A DNA stretch of 64,000 nucleotides from Phytophthora quininea (lineage: Eukaryota; Oomycota; Peronosporomycetes; Peronosporales; Peronosporaceae): contig JAAVTG010000550.1 of the NCBI GenBank assembly GCA_011947345.1, forward strand, positions 62,001 through 126,000, read 5' to 3'. The position numbers and the translations under genes were made by a program. Of the stretch, positions 31,562 through 44,232 are shown piece by piece. The number at the start of each line of letters is the position of its first letter. Position 1 is the first letter of the stretch. The notes below the pieces were generated by a model. The model was not told where the DNA came from, made no database searches, and saw only the letters and a list, made by a program, of their open reading frames with translations.

Positions 31562-34500
31562 ATGGACGTTGGTGAATCGTGTAAAATATTGTCATGGAAT
31601 CTGCGTGGAGTCAAAGGTGGTGGATACCCGTTGATTTCAACGCATCTAAAATATTTTTATTTCTCGTGCGTACAAGAAACTCGCTTCAAGAATGAGAAGC
31701 AAGCAAGTCGCTTTAAGATTTTGGTCGAGCAAACCTTCGGAGGCCTCGTATTCCTCTCGGATAAAAATCGTGACTGCCAACAAGAAACATATCCCCGGAG
31801 TGGTGGCGTAGCGACCATAATTCATGGCTCATGTCCAAGTCTTGCACAAGCCACAGTGATGTCAGAAGCAACAATTCCTAACCGCTATCTGTTAGTGCGA
31901 ATGCCATGGAAAAACAATATTTGCTACATCCGTAATGTGTTCGCACCGAACGATGCGGCATCGCGAAAGGCTTTGTTCGAACAGCTTCCTGTGGAATTCG
32001 ACGATAATGCAGTGCATATTGTGTGCGGTGATTTCAACCTAGCAGTAGAGCCAAGTGTGGATGCCAGCTCGAATCATGCCAGTACAGACTCGAGCAGGAG
32101 GAGTCTGCAGTTGTGGTTAACGGATATTGACGCTGTAGATGTGTGGCGGCTTCACCATCCATCTGCACGAGTTTTCTGGGCCGCTTCCAAGGATAAATCG
32201 GATTGATTACATTTTTCTGTCAGACGATTTGCAATCGGACTGCTACCATGACTCAGGATACTCTGCGTGGGAAAATGGAGGCGACCATCTTGCGCACCAT
32301 GTAGAACTAACCTCATGGCATCATCCCACTGGTACAGGTTTCTGGAGACTGCCGGATTGGCTCTTGCAAATACCAGAACTCCAGACGGATATTGTGGAGG
32401 AAGCCAAGCTTCTTCTACCAGTCCTTCGTGCATCAAATAATCCTGGTTTAGTGTGGAAAACATGGAAGCAAAAGATGAAAGCGTACCTTAAACGTTGTCA
32501 ACATAACCTGCGTGCATCAAGATATGCTGACATAAATCTTGCTCGAGAACGTTTAGAAGAGTGTGCTGCAGCCGTGACGTCAGAAGATGCAAGCGAGCAA
32601 GACGAAATTAACTTCTATTTCGCCAGACAACGATACAAAGAATGTCATGATGAATGGAATATCTTTGGATGTAATCGGGGCTTTGAACAAACCGTGACTG
32701 CAGCTGAAAAAAGTACCAAGTTCTTCTTTCGGCCACCACGATACGAACTTCGAAACACTCCATTTAGATCGATACGAACTTCTGCTGGTGAAGAATCAAC
32801 CGATCCTACTGAAAGCTGTCATGGCCTTCGAGAGCATTGGGGGAAAATATTCGGCGACCCTCACTTCCCAGCTGAAGAACGAAAGATTGACATGGCGTCT
32901 CAACAAACCTTGCTTGATAGCATCGACCGCCGACTATCTTCAGAGGTGACCAGGGATCTTGACAGCGAATTGACACCGGAAGAGTTTGCCTTTGCGATCA
33001 AGAAACTAAAACCTCACTCAGCACCGGGTCCAGACGGCTTCACCAGTGATTTTTTCCGTCTAGATCCGGACGCGTTTGGAGAAATACTTGCGATAGTTTT
33101 TGGATATCAATTGGAACGTGGAATTCTGCTTCCACATCAGCGATATTCCTCGGTGGCACTACTGTTTAAGAAAGGAGACCGATCTGAACCGGGAAACTTT
33201 CGGCCGATCACACTGATGCCCGTTGAGGTCAAGATATTATCGCGAGTATTAGTGAATCGCCTTAGACCACACATTTCTAAGTTAGTGCATCCGGATCAAA
33301 AGGGTTTTATACCGGGGCGTCGGATTGACCAGCAGCTAATGCTAGTCCGTGATCTCCAGCACTTAGAAACATTCCAAAAACGCAAAGGACTAGCCACGTT
33401 CTTGGACTTCGCTAAGGCTTACGACCGCGTTAATCGTCCGTACCTCCTTCGAGTTTTGGAACGACAAGGATTTGGGCCTCGGTTTTTGGCGTGGATACGT
33501 CTGTTGTACAACGACTCGAAATGTTCATTAACGATCAACGGATGGGCGCAGGACTCGCTGACACCAAATCGAGGAGTGAAACAGGGAGATCCATTGTCTC
33601 CGTATCTGTTTGCTCTCTTGTTGGAACCACTAGGAAATTTGTTATGCGCTCAAAGAGATTTAGGTGTCTTGGTGGGCCAAACATTACGAGTCCCAGTGGG
33701 GTTCTTTGCTGACGACACTGTGCTATTCTCAAAAGGAAAGAAGGAGCTAGAAGAGCAGCTTCAAATTGTTGATGACTATTGTGGAGGATCTGGAGCTCGG
33801 CTGAACCATAACAAAAGTGTGCTAATGAGTCTCAACAGTAAACGTTCTGCTCCGCGAGTGTCACCGCTAAAATCACTGAAGCGCGGCGAAACCGTGCGAT
33901 ATCTTGGCATTCCGTTCGGCAATGGTGATACTTCAACATTGGTGGCGAATCAACTCGACAAAAAATTGATTAAGCGGCTCCAACTTTGGAAAGGCCGAGC
34001 GAGAACCCTAATCGGCCGAAGGTTGATCGCCCAAGCAGAGATTTTGTCATTGCTGTGGTATTTCACAGCTTCGGTGACGATTCCGACCCGGTTCATCAAA
34101 TGCTGGCAAGGCATTGTGAATCGGTACGTGTTATACAACCGCGTAAGCACTGGGAAATCTGGGATAAGTATCGTTCAAAAGGACTGGCTGTGAGGCCACG
34201 CGAAGCAGACGGCATCGGGGTTCCTGATGTAGCTACTGTTATTCGTCGCCAACACTTTCAATTTCTCCAGAAATTTGTATTAGCGATTACTACACACCCA
34301 GACGAAGATGACAACGTGTGGTATCGCCCAATGCTCTACATGATCCAATTACGCTATGGCAACTTCGCCCGCCCGCGATCGAGTGATTTCTTACTTCAAA
34401 ACCCACCGAAACCAGCGGGCTGGAGGTCGAGCATGCTACCTTTGTGGTGGAGACACTTGCTACGGGAGTGGAACAGAATTAAATGGCCAGCCCCGGAGTC

Positions 34501-35663
34501 GATACACTACAACAGAATGAAAACACTGCAGAAGGCGTTATTCACCCCAATTTGGTGGAGCAAGTTGCCTGAATTTTAGGTACTGGATACGCGCAGCCCA
34601 GCAAGTCCGGCGAAACCCCTGGGGTCAGGGTCAAACACCTTTCGGGCGCTCTGTCGGGAACTGGCAAGACATAAAAGTTATGTTTTGCCGACTTTCTGGG
34701 TGCCAATCGAGACTGGCCGTCGTCAACGGCATTTTTCACGGACGTCTGCTCCGAGATTCATCCAATACTTGGGACGAAAGTGCTTCCGCATGACATTTTC
34801 GTGCTCTACCATCAAATGAGCCGATTATTTCATCGCTTACTACCGCATCCGGACGAAGGAGGAATGCAGGAAGTAACAAGTACGAATTCACCGCCGATAT
34901 TTGGAATCAAGGTAAGTAGCTGTCTCCCAACAGAACCATCGACGCGATTCTTCCCAAATTTGCGATCGCAAGATTGGAAGGTGATTCTCCAGCAAGTTCC
35001 GGAGTTGATGCATCATCCGATGGAAGACCTGGGGTGTCCTCGACAAAGGATTCATGAGACCTTGTCCAGTGTGATTTCTCTACGTGGATATCTACTGCCG
35101 GTAATTCATGATGTGATAGTACGAATGTGCTTTGGAGACCTCACAGTCGGTTCACGACTATACTTCCTCAGAGAACTAAATCCTACCATCCAAAACTGCG
35201 TTCGTCCGGAATGCCAGGATATCGAAACGGTAGAACACTGTTTTTCACGTGCCCGTCATTAGAACCAATGTGGAGCGAACTATGGAGCCGGTGGTCGACG
35301 TTCTTTTGTGTCGATCTAAGCTGGAGGTTGCTACTCTTCCCAAGATTACAAGACCTCCGTAGGAACTGGAGAAGTGAACACAAAGAACTGATACTTCTAT
35401 GGAGGATCTACACAGCGATTGTGTTTCGTGCAACTTGGCAGCTCAGGAACGACATTCATTTCCAGGAAACGACAGCTGAAGTGCCAAATATTCTCAATCT
35501 GCTGAACTCGTTCAAGATGCACTACCAATTCCTCTACCAACACGCACGTGAGCTTCATTGCAACCGCGCTACTGTGGTCCGCGTGCTGCAAAAACTTGGC
35601 TTTGATCCGCCAGAAAATAATATTCCGAAACCCATGCACCACATGTGGACGACACGAACGTAA
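31562..35663 (+). mobile_element. LINE copy 1, ORF2: AP endonuclease, reverse transcriptase, C-terminal Zn-knuckle
   Basis: Endonuclease motifs are ILSWNLRGVKGGG, CVQETRFKN, VCGDFNLAV and NRIDYIFLSDDL. The reverse transcriptase runs from about 32980 to 34150 with SAPGPDGFTSDFF, LATFLDFAKAYDRV (catalytic Asp), GVKQGDPLSPYLFALLLEPL and VGFFADDTVLFSKGK (FADD). The C-terminal domain (34780-35663) has NCVRPECQDIETVEHCFF, a CCHC-like knuckle. Frame breaks occur near 32172 (T-run), 34190, 34580-34780 and 35255, so this copy is inactive as written. An L1/Tx1-type non-LTR element. A related, more decayed copy is on the minus strand at 50-54 kb. Confidence 0.9.
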
Positions 35664-36114
35664 CTCTCACGGATAGATAGCTCAGCACCTTAAGACGAGA
35701 AATCCGCTAAACAGTTAATCAATTCAATTTCCTTCCTTAAGGACTATGCAGTTCTTCCAGCTACGGATTCAAGCCATTTCCAGCCTAGTCAACCAAGAAA
35801 GTTGGAGAGATTTCGGCTTCGATTCAGGTTTAAGACATTCGGTCGACTTGATTCGTCAGATTGTATGTGAGTGTGTTTCATAGGTCCTCTATTGTTTGCT
35901 ATCTCTAACTAATGGGTTTCTGATATCTCTGTTGGTGATCGATTCGTCAGATTGACTAAGATGCCCAAGTCACAACGCTGTTCGACACGACTGGAGAGGC
36001 CTGGGCTGCCACTGGCAGAACTCTGCCCCTGATAGAAGAAGTACAAGAAACGACGTTGCTTAAATTGACTTTAGCCAGCTCCCACAAGCATTCCTTCTAA
36101 AACAAAATCTCTTT
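35664..36114. other. LINE 3' region / spacer
   Basis: No coding sequence. GATTCGTCAGATTG occurs twice (about 35851 and 35941). The LINE 3' end is not marked by an obvious poly-A tail. Confidence 0.35.
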
Positions 36115-37730
36115 TAGGTTCATGCGATATCTGCTTCGGCCATCAGACAGAGTGTGCCTTGGAGTTGTCTGTGTGCTTCGGGTTATGTGCCCCCAATAAT
36201 ACCCAGTCCAACACCCCACATTCTCTCCGATCAAGGATTTTCCGCTGGGACCACAAAACTCGACGGATCACCAAAACTGTCCGAGTAGGTTTCGAGTAGC
36301 GACGCAACGTATTTCTCCCATGCTTTCTTGGAAATTTTAAAAGAGTACCCCAGTTCCTGCAATCGTTCAGCGTCGCGTCCAATGTTGTGGACATACGTCC
36401 CTTAACTCCGGAAGTTATTGATCCACTTTCCGAGAAGTATCACCCCACGTGCTCTTCGGCCACAGATCACGAGAAAGAACAACGAATTCGCGGGGATCCG
36501 ACAATGGTCATTTTCGAAGGCGCACCTTCCAGCGCAGGCATGACCCGCTCGTTCCATATCGATGTCACGCGATCCCAAACGAAGCTCAACTCGTCCAGAA
36601 TGTTACGGGTTCCAGTCCCTCTCATAAACCAACCCACAGCAAAACCCCATCGCTTCGAGTTCAAGACAATCTCTCTCGGCATAGCGCCCACTCGAACGGA
36701 TGCTATTGACCAATGCCCCAAGTTTCAACCCCCAGGACAGCCTAGGCCACGACTCATCTCCACTCGGAATCACGAAAACTCGAGAAACGTCTAAATGGTC
36801 TCGTAATTTGAAAAAATGGCGGAAGGCTGGCATGATGCGCTCGCTCCATCGGAAGTCCAGAGCGTCCTCGACACAAAGTCGATTTTTCTTAGTTCTTGAG
36901 CAAATTTGATGGAAACACCGTTGCGTTTAGCTTTTTGCGCACGTTGTTGACCGCTTCTCCCAATCGGTAACCCCACAATTCCGGAGGCCAGCGAGTATCA
37001 TCCTCGGGGACGACAAAGCTTCGGAGTACCTCCGTGTCCCCCTTTTGTTCCTTTTAGCCTTGCAGCGCAGTCAAAGCCTTGAGCTCCCAGCCCAGAAGGT
37101 TCGAGCTTATGCTCGTGTCTCCCGCATCTGTGCGTTTTACAACTGGAAGGTCCGCGCCATCCCCACTGTCCTCCAGCGCTGCGCTGAAGCCTCTCGCTAC
37201 CAGATCAGCACGAGCCCTTGACGTACAGCAACCATCGGCCGCCAACCAAATCGCCGTCGCTTGTCCGGGACGCCACGCGCGGCGCGTTGAGCGCCGCACG
37301 ATTATGAGCTGCAACTACTGCAAATTTGGTCCATGTCAAACTTATGGAGATTCTATCAAAATGACGGTTCCATCTCCCCATACCTTCGCCACCGAGCTTG
37401 TATTTCCAACATCATGTAATGCCATTTTGCACCTCGACTCGTGAAAGCGCTACAGTCGTTAACGGAAGTAAAACCATGGTCGCCTTCGCCATCATCAACT
37501 ACGGCCACGTAGCTACATTAGCCGAGTACATCAGGAAAAGCAAAGTTGAGTTTTCTTATTTCTTGTGCGAACTAGCTTGCTACAAACTTTGTTGACTGCC
37601 GCTCCCAGTCGGTAGCCCCATAGTTCCTGAGGCCAGTGAGAGTCCCCCACGGAGATGACGACATCCCGAAGGACTGGGTACTAGATCCAACAGTTGTCCA
37701 AACCAATTTAAAAACTGCTATGAAGTTTCG
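36115..37730 (-). pseudogene. Helicase-associated-domain repeat protein, decayed
   Basis: Minus-strand fragments repeat one theme: SHWPQELWGYRLGAAVNKV near 37640, RWPPELWGYRLGEAVNNVRK near 37000, then FAQELRKIDFV. After these come HLDVSRVFVIPSGDESWP with LSWGLKLGALVNSIRSSGRY (about 36833-36650) and ELSFVWDRVTSIWNERVMP (about 36600). WP.E.WG..LG..V..IR and the FVVPs-DD pattern are hallmarks of helicase-associated (HA) domain repeats, common in large oomycete families. Each repeat is in a different frame from the next, so the gene is broken. It lies between the LINE and an RXLR gene. Confidence 0.65.
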
Positions 37731-37736
37731 CTTATT

Positions 37737-38176
37737 CTACGTTGTTGTAGATAGTGATCTTGGGATGTCTAAACTGAAAGTACTCGTCCGCCAGCCCCTT
37801 GTAATGAGCCCCAGGGCCTCGAGCTTCTTCCTAACATCCTCCGTGCTTTCCTTGTTCCTGTACCAGACCCAAAACTTCATCTTTTTGTACTCCTGGTTCG
37901 TCAGCATTCTCTCCAACCTCTCGATGGCGAACTCGTCCTTGATCTTTTCAGTCCAGTTGAGTACCGGTAGCTTGATGTTGATAACGGCTCTCTCTTCTTC
38001 ATCAGCAGTCTTCCTGTCCGACCGCAACATGCGTTTGGTCTCGTCGTTTTGAACCGACGAGACAGACTGAACCACGTTGGAGGACATCACCTTGGACAGG
38101 GCCGAATCCGCAGCAGCAGCCTCACTAGTGGCGACGAACGCAGCAGCAATTGCCAAAAGATGTAACCGCCGCGCAT
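37737..38176 (-). CDS. RXLR-dEER effector, one-base frameshift after the start
   Basis: The ATG complementary to 38174-38176 begins the signal peptide, but the hydrophobic core (LHLLAIAAAFVATSEAAA) is in the frame one base off. A one-base loss in the GC-rich bases right after the start codon accounts for this. The mature part is open: KRMLRSDRKTADEEERAV contains RMLR and DEEER. The effector domain has WY-type helices (LNWTEKIKDEFAIERLERML, FWVWYRN) and ends at 37737. The alternative of starting upstream at 38435 in the open frame would bury the signal peptide. Secreted host-translocated effector if the break is an error; otherwise inactive. Confidence 0.75.
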
Positions 38177-38491
38177 GATAGGTTGTGAGAAACTGATGAC
38201 TTGAGTGGGATGTTGCAAATGCTGAAGTAAGGTTGATTTCCTTTGCACAGACAAGAAACAAGCAACAGGTCCATTTGGGCGATCCGATCTCACGATACTC
38301 AGCCATTCTGTACACCATACGTCCCGTAAGCACGAGTGAATAGGCTGAGGCGGACGACCTCGGTCGTATCTGCGGGAGATGGCTTCGAGGAATCGTACAA
38401 CAAGAAAAATTGAGGAACTGCCCATTATCAGCCATAGTGAACGGATTGTTGCTTCTTATTGATGGTAAACTGTCCTATGTAGTGATATTTA
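38177..38491. other. Upstream region of minus-strand RXLR gene
   Basis: No gene supported. This is the expected promoter region of the RXLR gene at 37737-38176; I do not see a clear Inr/FPR core. Confidence 0.35.
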
Positions 38492-38630
38492 TAAGAACCT
38501 GGAATACGCATCCGGCCTACGCGCCGTCCCCTGACAGACCTCCGCTGCGCTCCGCTTGTCAAGGCTCCTCTCAATTGCCTTATGTTTCCAGGTTCCTGGA
38601 CACGTTAACCCGTTTTGTTCCAGGTTCTTA
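38492..38630. mobile_element. Small 139-bp TIR element (MITE-like)
   Basis: TAAGAACCTGGAA at 38492-38504 is the perfect complement of TTCCAGGTTCTTA at 38618-38630. The interior is non-coding and contains another GTTTCCAGGTTCCTGGA motif near 38584. A TA at each outer edge could be a TA target duplication with 11-bp TIRs. Confidence 0.55.
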
Positions 38631-39203
38631 CAAGTATAGCTTGCGTAGCATAACTACATTTGGTTAACACTTTGACGACCTCGAACCTATTTTTGCTTGT
38701 TTGGTTGAACTTCCCAATCTTAAAGATATTCAAGCTTACGGACGCTCGTGTTCATTAGCACGTGTATGATGGGACGCCCTAAAAGACGGCGAGATGGGGA
38801 CTCGGTTTGGGATGTGACGATGTGATAGAGACTTGCACCACAGCAACCCGATGATGTCAAAGCTTTGCTGGCACCTCTCGCTGCGTCACTTGCGAGCTCC
38901 TTACTTGCACACGTTATATAATCATAAACACCAAGACGGATCAATGCTCGTGTCCAATACTGACTGGTGGCACGCAGTTCTTTCAGACCTCGGATGCAGC
39001 GGATTCCAGCCCAGTCATCCTCAGCTGTCGAGCTGTCGATCGAGGGTAGCTCAACCGTAGCACCACGACCGCAAACGTTGGGAGGAGACTCGGCTTCGAT
39101 GGCTCGGTGGGACTTGATTCCGATCGCAACTCCAAATTCAAGTGCTGTAGCCGACAGCGTGGCCACTTACGCTTTTGCCAGCGATTGACCACAACTGACA
39201 GCC
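38631..39203. other. Spacer upstream of START-domain gene
   Basis: A 148-codon minus-strand ORF (38720-39166) has no recognisable motif and lies where the promoter and 5' end of the plus-strand gene are expected; I do not support it as a gene. Confidence 0.35.
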
Positions 39204-40702
39204 ATGCTGCCGCAGTTCACGACGCAACTGGGCGGATCGATGACCTTTCCAGCAACAGTGAGTGCCAGTCTGGCCGCGACGCCCAACATCACCACCAGCA
39301 GACACTTCAGCCACCCGACCAACTCATCACCACTGCAAACCAACACACCGCTGCAGTCGCTCATTCTGTCGGTGGACGAAGGCAACTCGTTCGATCGCTT
39401 GGCCGACTCTGTCGTGCAGCAGACTCTGACCGACTACCTTCACTTTCGAGACGTCCGCAAGCGGAGATTGCACGACGAGCAGTGGAGAGAGGTGCGTCGA
39501 CAGGACAACCTCGTGGCCTTCAAAGAGCGCGAGTCCTGGCGACAGCAGCACCAAACGCTGAGCACTTTCGACGGTCGAGTGGAGCCAGTGGTTTGCAAGG
39601 CGTCGGTGCCGACCTTGTTGGTGCTGGGGGCTCTGCAAGGAACTTTGGACGACGAGATGTACGGCATGTACCTCGACAGCGACGATGGCGCCAAGTTGCG
39701 CTCGTCCTACGTCCACGACCAAGTGCACGCCTTTCGGGTGCTCGCTCGCATCCGAACGGCCAGCGACGTCGACCCGTTCCGCTTCTGCGGTGTCACGTGG
39801 GTCGACCTCGGTAGCAGCGGGTTCGGTCCGTTCGCTCGGAAGAGAGACTACTGCGCCGTGACGTCTATGGGAATCACCTCGGCAAAACACGGGGAGCGTG
39901 TTGCGTACTACGTGACGCACTCGGTCGACATTGGTTCGGCTTTGGGCAGCGGTGGGGGCTCTCCGATCGGATTCAGTGTCGGCGGTAATGCTATGACTGA
40001 GAGCCGCAAGTACGTGCGAGCCAAAGGCTCCATGTGCTGGATTAAGTGTGAACTGCCGAGCGGATGCGTCGAACTGTTCATGCAGGGCTTCTTTGCCCCC
40101 ATGGGGAACGTGCCCGAATTTGCTGGTGTGAATGCCGCACTGAATACGGCGCTGGGTCTGGCCCAGACCAGCGACACTTCCTACTCAAGAAGATCCGGTG
40201 GATGCTGCACGACTCGGTGCGGTCGTCTCGTCGGTAGGAAGCTTTGAAAGCGATGCTGTTGGTTTATTGATCGACTAACTGATTGGCGTGGTTTTTGAAC
40301 AGCCGAGTTGCTTCGCAGTCGGCATCTGACGACTGTGTGGGTCGGTGCAAGTCGCAGTTTGGTGGAGGCATCAAGAAGAAGAAACGCGGTCTTGGGTGTT
40401 GCATCGTGTGCAGATCGGTGAGCATTGAAAGAATTCTTGGACAACAAAACTGCCTGGTTCTAATGGTTGTTGTTTTCTGGTGACTGAAGCTGGTGTGCAA
40501 CTCGTGCAGGACGACAAGGAAAGTGACGGTGGACGTGGCCGCGGACAGTGTGGTGCAGCAAACGCGTTGTAGCATTTGCTTGGTGTGTATGGGTTACGCC
40601 AAACAGACCAACGCGACCGTGTTCGCTATCCGTGAAATGGCACAAGCTCGAGCTCGAAGCCACCGCGCCGTCAGCACTGAGAGCGTCGAGTTTATTATCT
40701 GA
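39204..40702 (+). CDS. START-like / FYVE-type zinc-finger protein, three exons
   Basis: Exon 1 (39204-40233) encodes a disordered Ser/Thr-rich start and a region typical of oomycete START-like proteins. That region reads LADSVVQQTLTDYLHFRDV, VPTLLVLGALQGTLDDEMYG, FCGVTWVDLGSSGFG, RDYCAVTSMGI, SRKYVRAKGSMCWIKCELP. A one-base loss near 40184 shifts the frame, restored by one C before TCAAG. Introns are 40234-40302 (69 nt) and 40418-40489 (72 nt), both GT-AG. Exons 2-3 encode a cysteine-rich finger: DDCVGRCKSQFGGG, GLGCCIVCRS, LVCNSCRTTRKVTVDV, TRCSICLVC. Stop TGA at 40700-40702. Probably a lipid-binding membrane-associated protein; the ligand is unknown. Confidence 0.75.
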
Positions 40703-42455
40703 TCAGGTAGTGTGTTCTCTGCACGAAATGTTGTTCGTACATAAGAATTCGCATTCCAGTGTAACGATGTCTGCACCAACCCTGCACGCCGGGTAGTCGT
40801 CGCTCCAGTGCTTCACGCTGTTTGTTTGTTTGGGGGCTCTTGTATCGTTCCTCAACTTCGACGTATGCGTTCAATACCTGTTGGCCATCATCGTTCGTTC
40901 TGTTCAACTACTGACCTGACCTTCGGTTCGTCACTCCGGCAACAGGCCGTGGAGCCTTCCCACGATCTGGCTACTACCGATCTCTGTCGGCATAGCCCGC
41001 GTAGTCGCTCGGGCACTGGGACACACTGACGCACGGCATTACGCTGATGCCGCCCCTTATGTCGCAACCTTCAGCTAAGACCCAGGGTACCTCCCCCTCA
41101 CTCTTCGCAAACAGTAGCCCGTTGGTCGCCACCTTCGATCCTTCCTTCCCGTCCTGCTGCTGACGGGCTCCGACTTGGGCCCGCAGCCTGGTACTTCCGT
41201 GTCCACCGCAGCGACCGTCCTGTCGTCGCCCTTCGTTCGTTCGTTCGTTCACTTACTGTTGGTCCGCGCCGTCGCGCTCGCCGCCAGCCCGTTCAGCTCT
41301 AACTCATGTCACGTCGTCGTTCAGCCTGTTCGTTCGTCGTGCTGGCTCAGGCCATGTGCTCTTCTCGACACTTCTGCAGTGCTTCCTTGCCCGTAGATCC
41401 GGAAGTGAGGCCTCGCCCGCGGATTCCAGCCCGACTGCTCTTCGTTTCGTGCCGCCCCGTCACGTTCGTGGCGATCTCCTGTCGGCTGTCGAGTACCTCC
41501 GTCGTCCGTCTCGGCCAATGCGATCTTCAAGCAGCGGGTACCAGGCATAAGGTACCCTCGTCGCCGAATCACGTTCATCTTCCGCATCTGCTGCAGCAAC
41601 TGCATCCTTCATGCCGATTGCCCGTGTCCTATTACACCAACACTACATCAGCAGCATTTTCCATGTATGCAGTTGTGGTATGGGTATTTTGTCGCGGAGT
41701 TAATGTATACATTAAATATATAAATAATAAAATAAAAACTTAAAAGTTCAACGAGACGATGTAGTCGGAGAATTATCTTCAGATCGGCTTACACTGTGTT
41801 TGTTGGGTCTGCCATCATCATGATTGAGTTGTTGTGTGGATAATACCATACACGTAGCCGTGCTGTCTGATTTTGATATCACGCAGGTGGTACAGCGACG
41901 GACAGAATGCAACTGCCAGGAAAACAAACGTAAAAGGGTGCATGTGATATAGAATAGCGCGCACATATCGCTATCAATGGGGGAAGGGCGACGTCATCGA
42001 GGCGGTGGCGGGGTTTATTGCATTACTTTTCTAAGACTGAACGCTAATAACCTTGTTACTCTGCATATAGCTACGTAGAAAGCTGTTGCTCAGCTTGGCG
42101 CTCGTGTGCGTAGTCGGAGCTGCCGTGTGTCGTTCCATGGAGGCCTTTCTTCCACTGGTCCACGTCATTTTGTATGTGAGGAGATGCTCCTGGAAATCTC
42201 CGGTTCAGGCGCGTTCTCAACCGGAGCATAATTTCAACGCATGCGTCCGAAATGAACACTTTGCGTTTTCATTGGTCAGATTGGTCTGTCATAAACTAGA
42301 CAATTATGTGAGGCAGCGAAGCATGCGTTTTTCTTTTGCCCAATCGAATTTCAGTAAGAAACTTCATCTCCCCATTTTGCGCAATATCCACGACGATAAC
42401 ATTGGTAAGCAATGGCTGTGGTCTCACGCCAGCATAACCAGCTGAGATCGCGAAG
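40703..42455. other. Long non-coding stretch
   Basis: About 1.75 kb without a supported gene. It contains a short (CGTT)n run near 41228-41250, a C/T-biased segment (about 41080-41640) with open but motif-free frames on both strands, and an A/T-rich end (TAAATATATAAATAATAAAATAAAAAC, split about 41714-41740). A retroelement LTR or untranslated region is possible but not shown. Confidence 0.4.
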
Positions 42456-43886
42456 GTGCACCCCACTACACGTCAGCAACGCCTCAGGAAAGCAGACGAT
42501 GAATTATGTGGCCTCATCATATGCTTGATCGCGTTCAAGAGGCTTCAGGCAGGTACCAGCAAGAAAAAGGACCCAGTTGTTCGAGAACGACTGTCTTGGA
42601 GAGTTCATGCAACAAACACTGCTAATAGAAAAAGCATTCAAGAGGTACTACCGGATGACGTTTGCGACTTTTCAAGAGCTGCTCTGTATTGTTGGACCAT
42701 ATTTGGTAGTCGATTACTACCAATCTCTGCGGCGTTCTCAAAGTGTTCCTCCACCTTCACCAGCTGTAATGTTGCAGTGTGCTGTATCGTGGCTCGCTGG
42801 AGGCAGTTACCATCACATTCGTGTGATCACTGGAATTAGCACTGCGACGTTTTATCGAATCGTGTACCGTGCGATGTTTGCCATCAACGACTCCGACAAA
42901 TTAGCCCCCACTTCCCATCAACACCAGAAGAATTGAATGATGCTGCCGCTGGTTTTCGTTCCTGCAGCAATCATGGTGTCGTTGAAAATTGTATCGGCGT
43001 TATCGATGGTTGGTTTTGCCCAATATGTGTTCCTAGAAAAGATGAGTGCGGGCGCGTGATATCCTTTTTCTGGCCATTATCAAAAGTATGGATTAAATGT
43101 TCAAGCTTGCGCTGACCATCTTTCAAGATTTACGGCGTTTTCCGTCAGCTCACCTGGTGGAATGAACGACGCGTACGCTTTCCAGCGCTGGCAACTCAGC
43201 AAAGTACTTCGTGAGATGTCGGGCCCCTACTTTGTGATCGGAGGTAATGCTTATGTTCAAAGTAAGAGAGTGATGACACCTTTTAACAAGGCGGAGCTAG
43301 TGGATCGCCCTGGTTGTGACAGCTACAATTTTCACTTGAGTCAGCTCAGAATCAGGATCGAAATGGCGTTTGGATTACTTGTCAATAAGTGGAGAATGCT
43401 CAAGCAGCCACTGCTTGTCAGGCTTCGTCATTGTTGCATTGTTATATCCGCATACATGAGACTTCATAACTTTTGCATCACTCAACGATGTACGTCAGCG
43501 CAGACGTCATCCCAACAAGCTCTCCAGTCCATTGCGAGAGATGTACGATCTTGGAACAACCAAGGCCCGGTGAATTATGACGAATCTGACGTGAGTTGCT
43601 GTGCTGAAGTGGAAGATGCGTAGTATTTTGCTTCATCAGAAGTTGAACTTGATAACGGTACTCGCGATAATCTAATGGACCAACTTCGGATCTTGTTGGT
43701 CTTACCGCTCGTAGGAATTTGCATCGCCCTGAGCGGAACCTACTGAGAAGACAAAAGGAAAGGAGGGAAGTCGAAGCTGAAAATCAAGAGCAATCGGAAG
43801 CTGAAGCTGTCGCGTCGGAGGGAGGGAATTTAGCCATAAATGTTGAAACCCCACAATACCCAGACTCATTCGTTTTCAGCTGCTAA
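42456..43886 (+). mobile_element. PIF/Harbinger transposase gene, frameshifted, second catalytic Asp lost
   Basis: The order is: helical N-terminus (DDELCGLIICLIAFKRLQAG); RYYRMTFATFQELLCIVGPY; DNA-binding-like part with PAVMLQCAVSWLAGGSYHH; DDE core with NCIGVIDGWFCPICVPRKDE (Asp 1); YFVIGGNAYVQSKRVMTPF, where the usual GDNAY is GGNAY (Asp 2 missing); LSQLRIRIEMAFGLLVNKWRML (Glu). A charged tail follows (RPERNLLRRQKERREVEAE) with the stop at 43884-43886. Frames shift near 42930, 43070, 43620 and before the tail. The missing Asp is a substitution, not an indel, so the enzyme would be inactive even if the shifts are errors. Confidence 0.85.
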
Positions 43887-44232
43887 TTGATGTGAGTTGA
43901 AGTCCCACAAAGCTGGAGCCTAGAGAAGTCGACCCCAAGATGGTGTCGTCATCTACAATATACCCCAGACTACACGCGCCATCCAGCGGATCAATAAACC
44001 GCGCTGCTACCTGCGAACATTGTTTGCTCTCATTGCTATTGGGACAAAATTTACCAGATTGAGCCACCATGGTGTTTATGTTGTTGCTGCTTGTGCTACC
44101 GGTTGACGGGGTCACTACTAGAACTTTTGCGGCTACTGTGGCTATGATGTAGCTGTACGTGGTGGTGTCGATGCGACTGGACTGATGCCCCGCAAGTCCG
44201 AATCGACGGGAAACTCAGATCGGTGAACTTTG

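Noticed and set aside
37737..38435. 232-codon ORF as the full RXLR protein
   Set aside because: The signal peptide would be internal. The ATG at 38176 is in the right place but one base out of frame.
38720..39166. 148-codon minus-strand ORF
   Set aside because: No motif, and composition like neighbouring non-coding DNA.
39327..39920. 197-codon minus-strand ORF opposite the START-like gene
   Set aside because: It is an antisense shadow of a GC-rich coding exon with no domain signal.
41080..41743. Open C/T-rich frames as a gene or LTR
   Set aside because: No domain, no paired LTR and no terminal repeat found by eye.
42200..42255. Second fragment of the RNase-H LINE tail (GTTCTCAACCGGAGC, ACGCATGCGT resembling 46735-46785)
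   Set aside because: The similarity is short, rests partly on a self-complementary 10-mer, and the surrounding frames do not continue.
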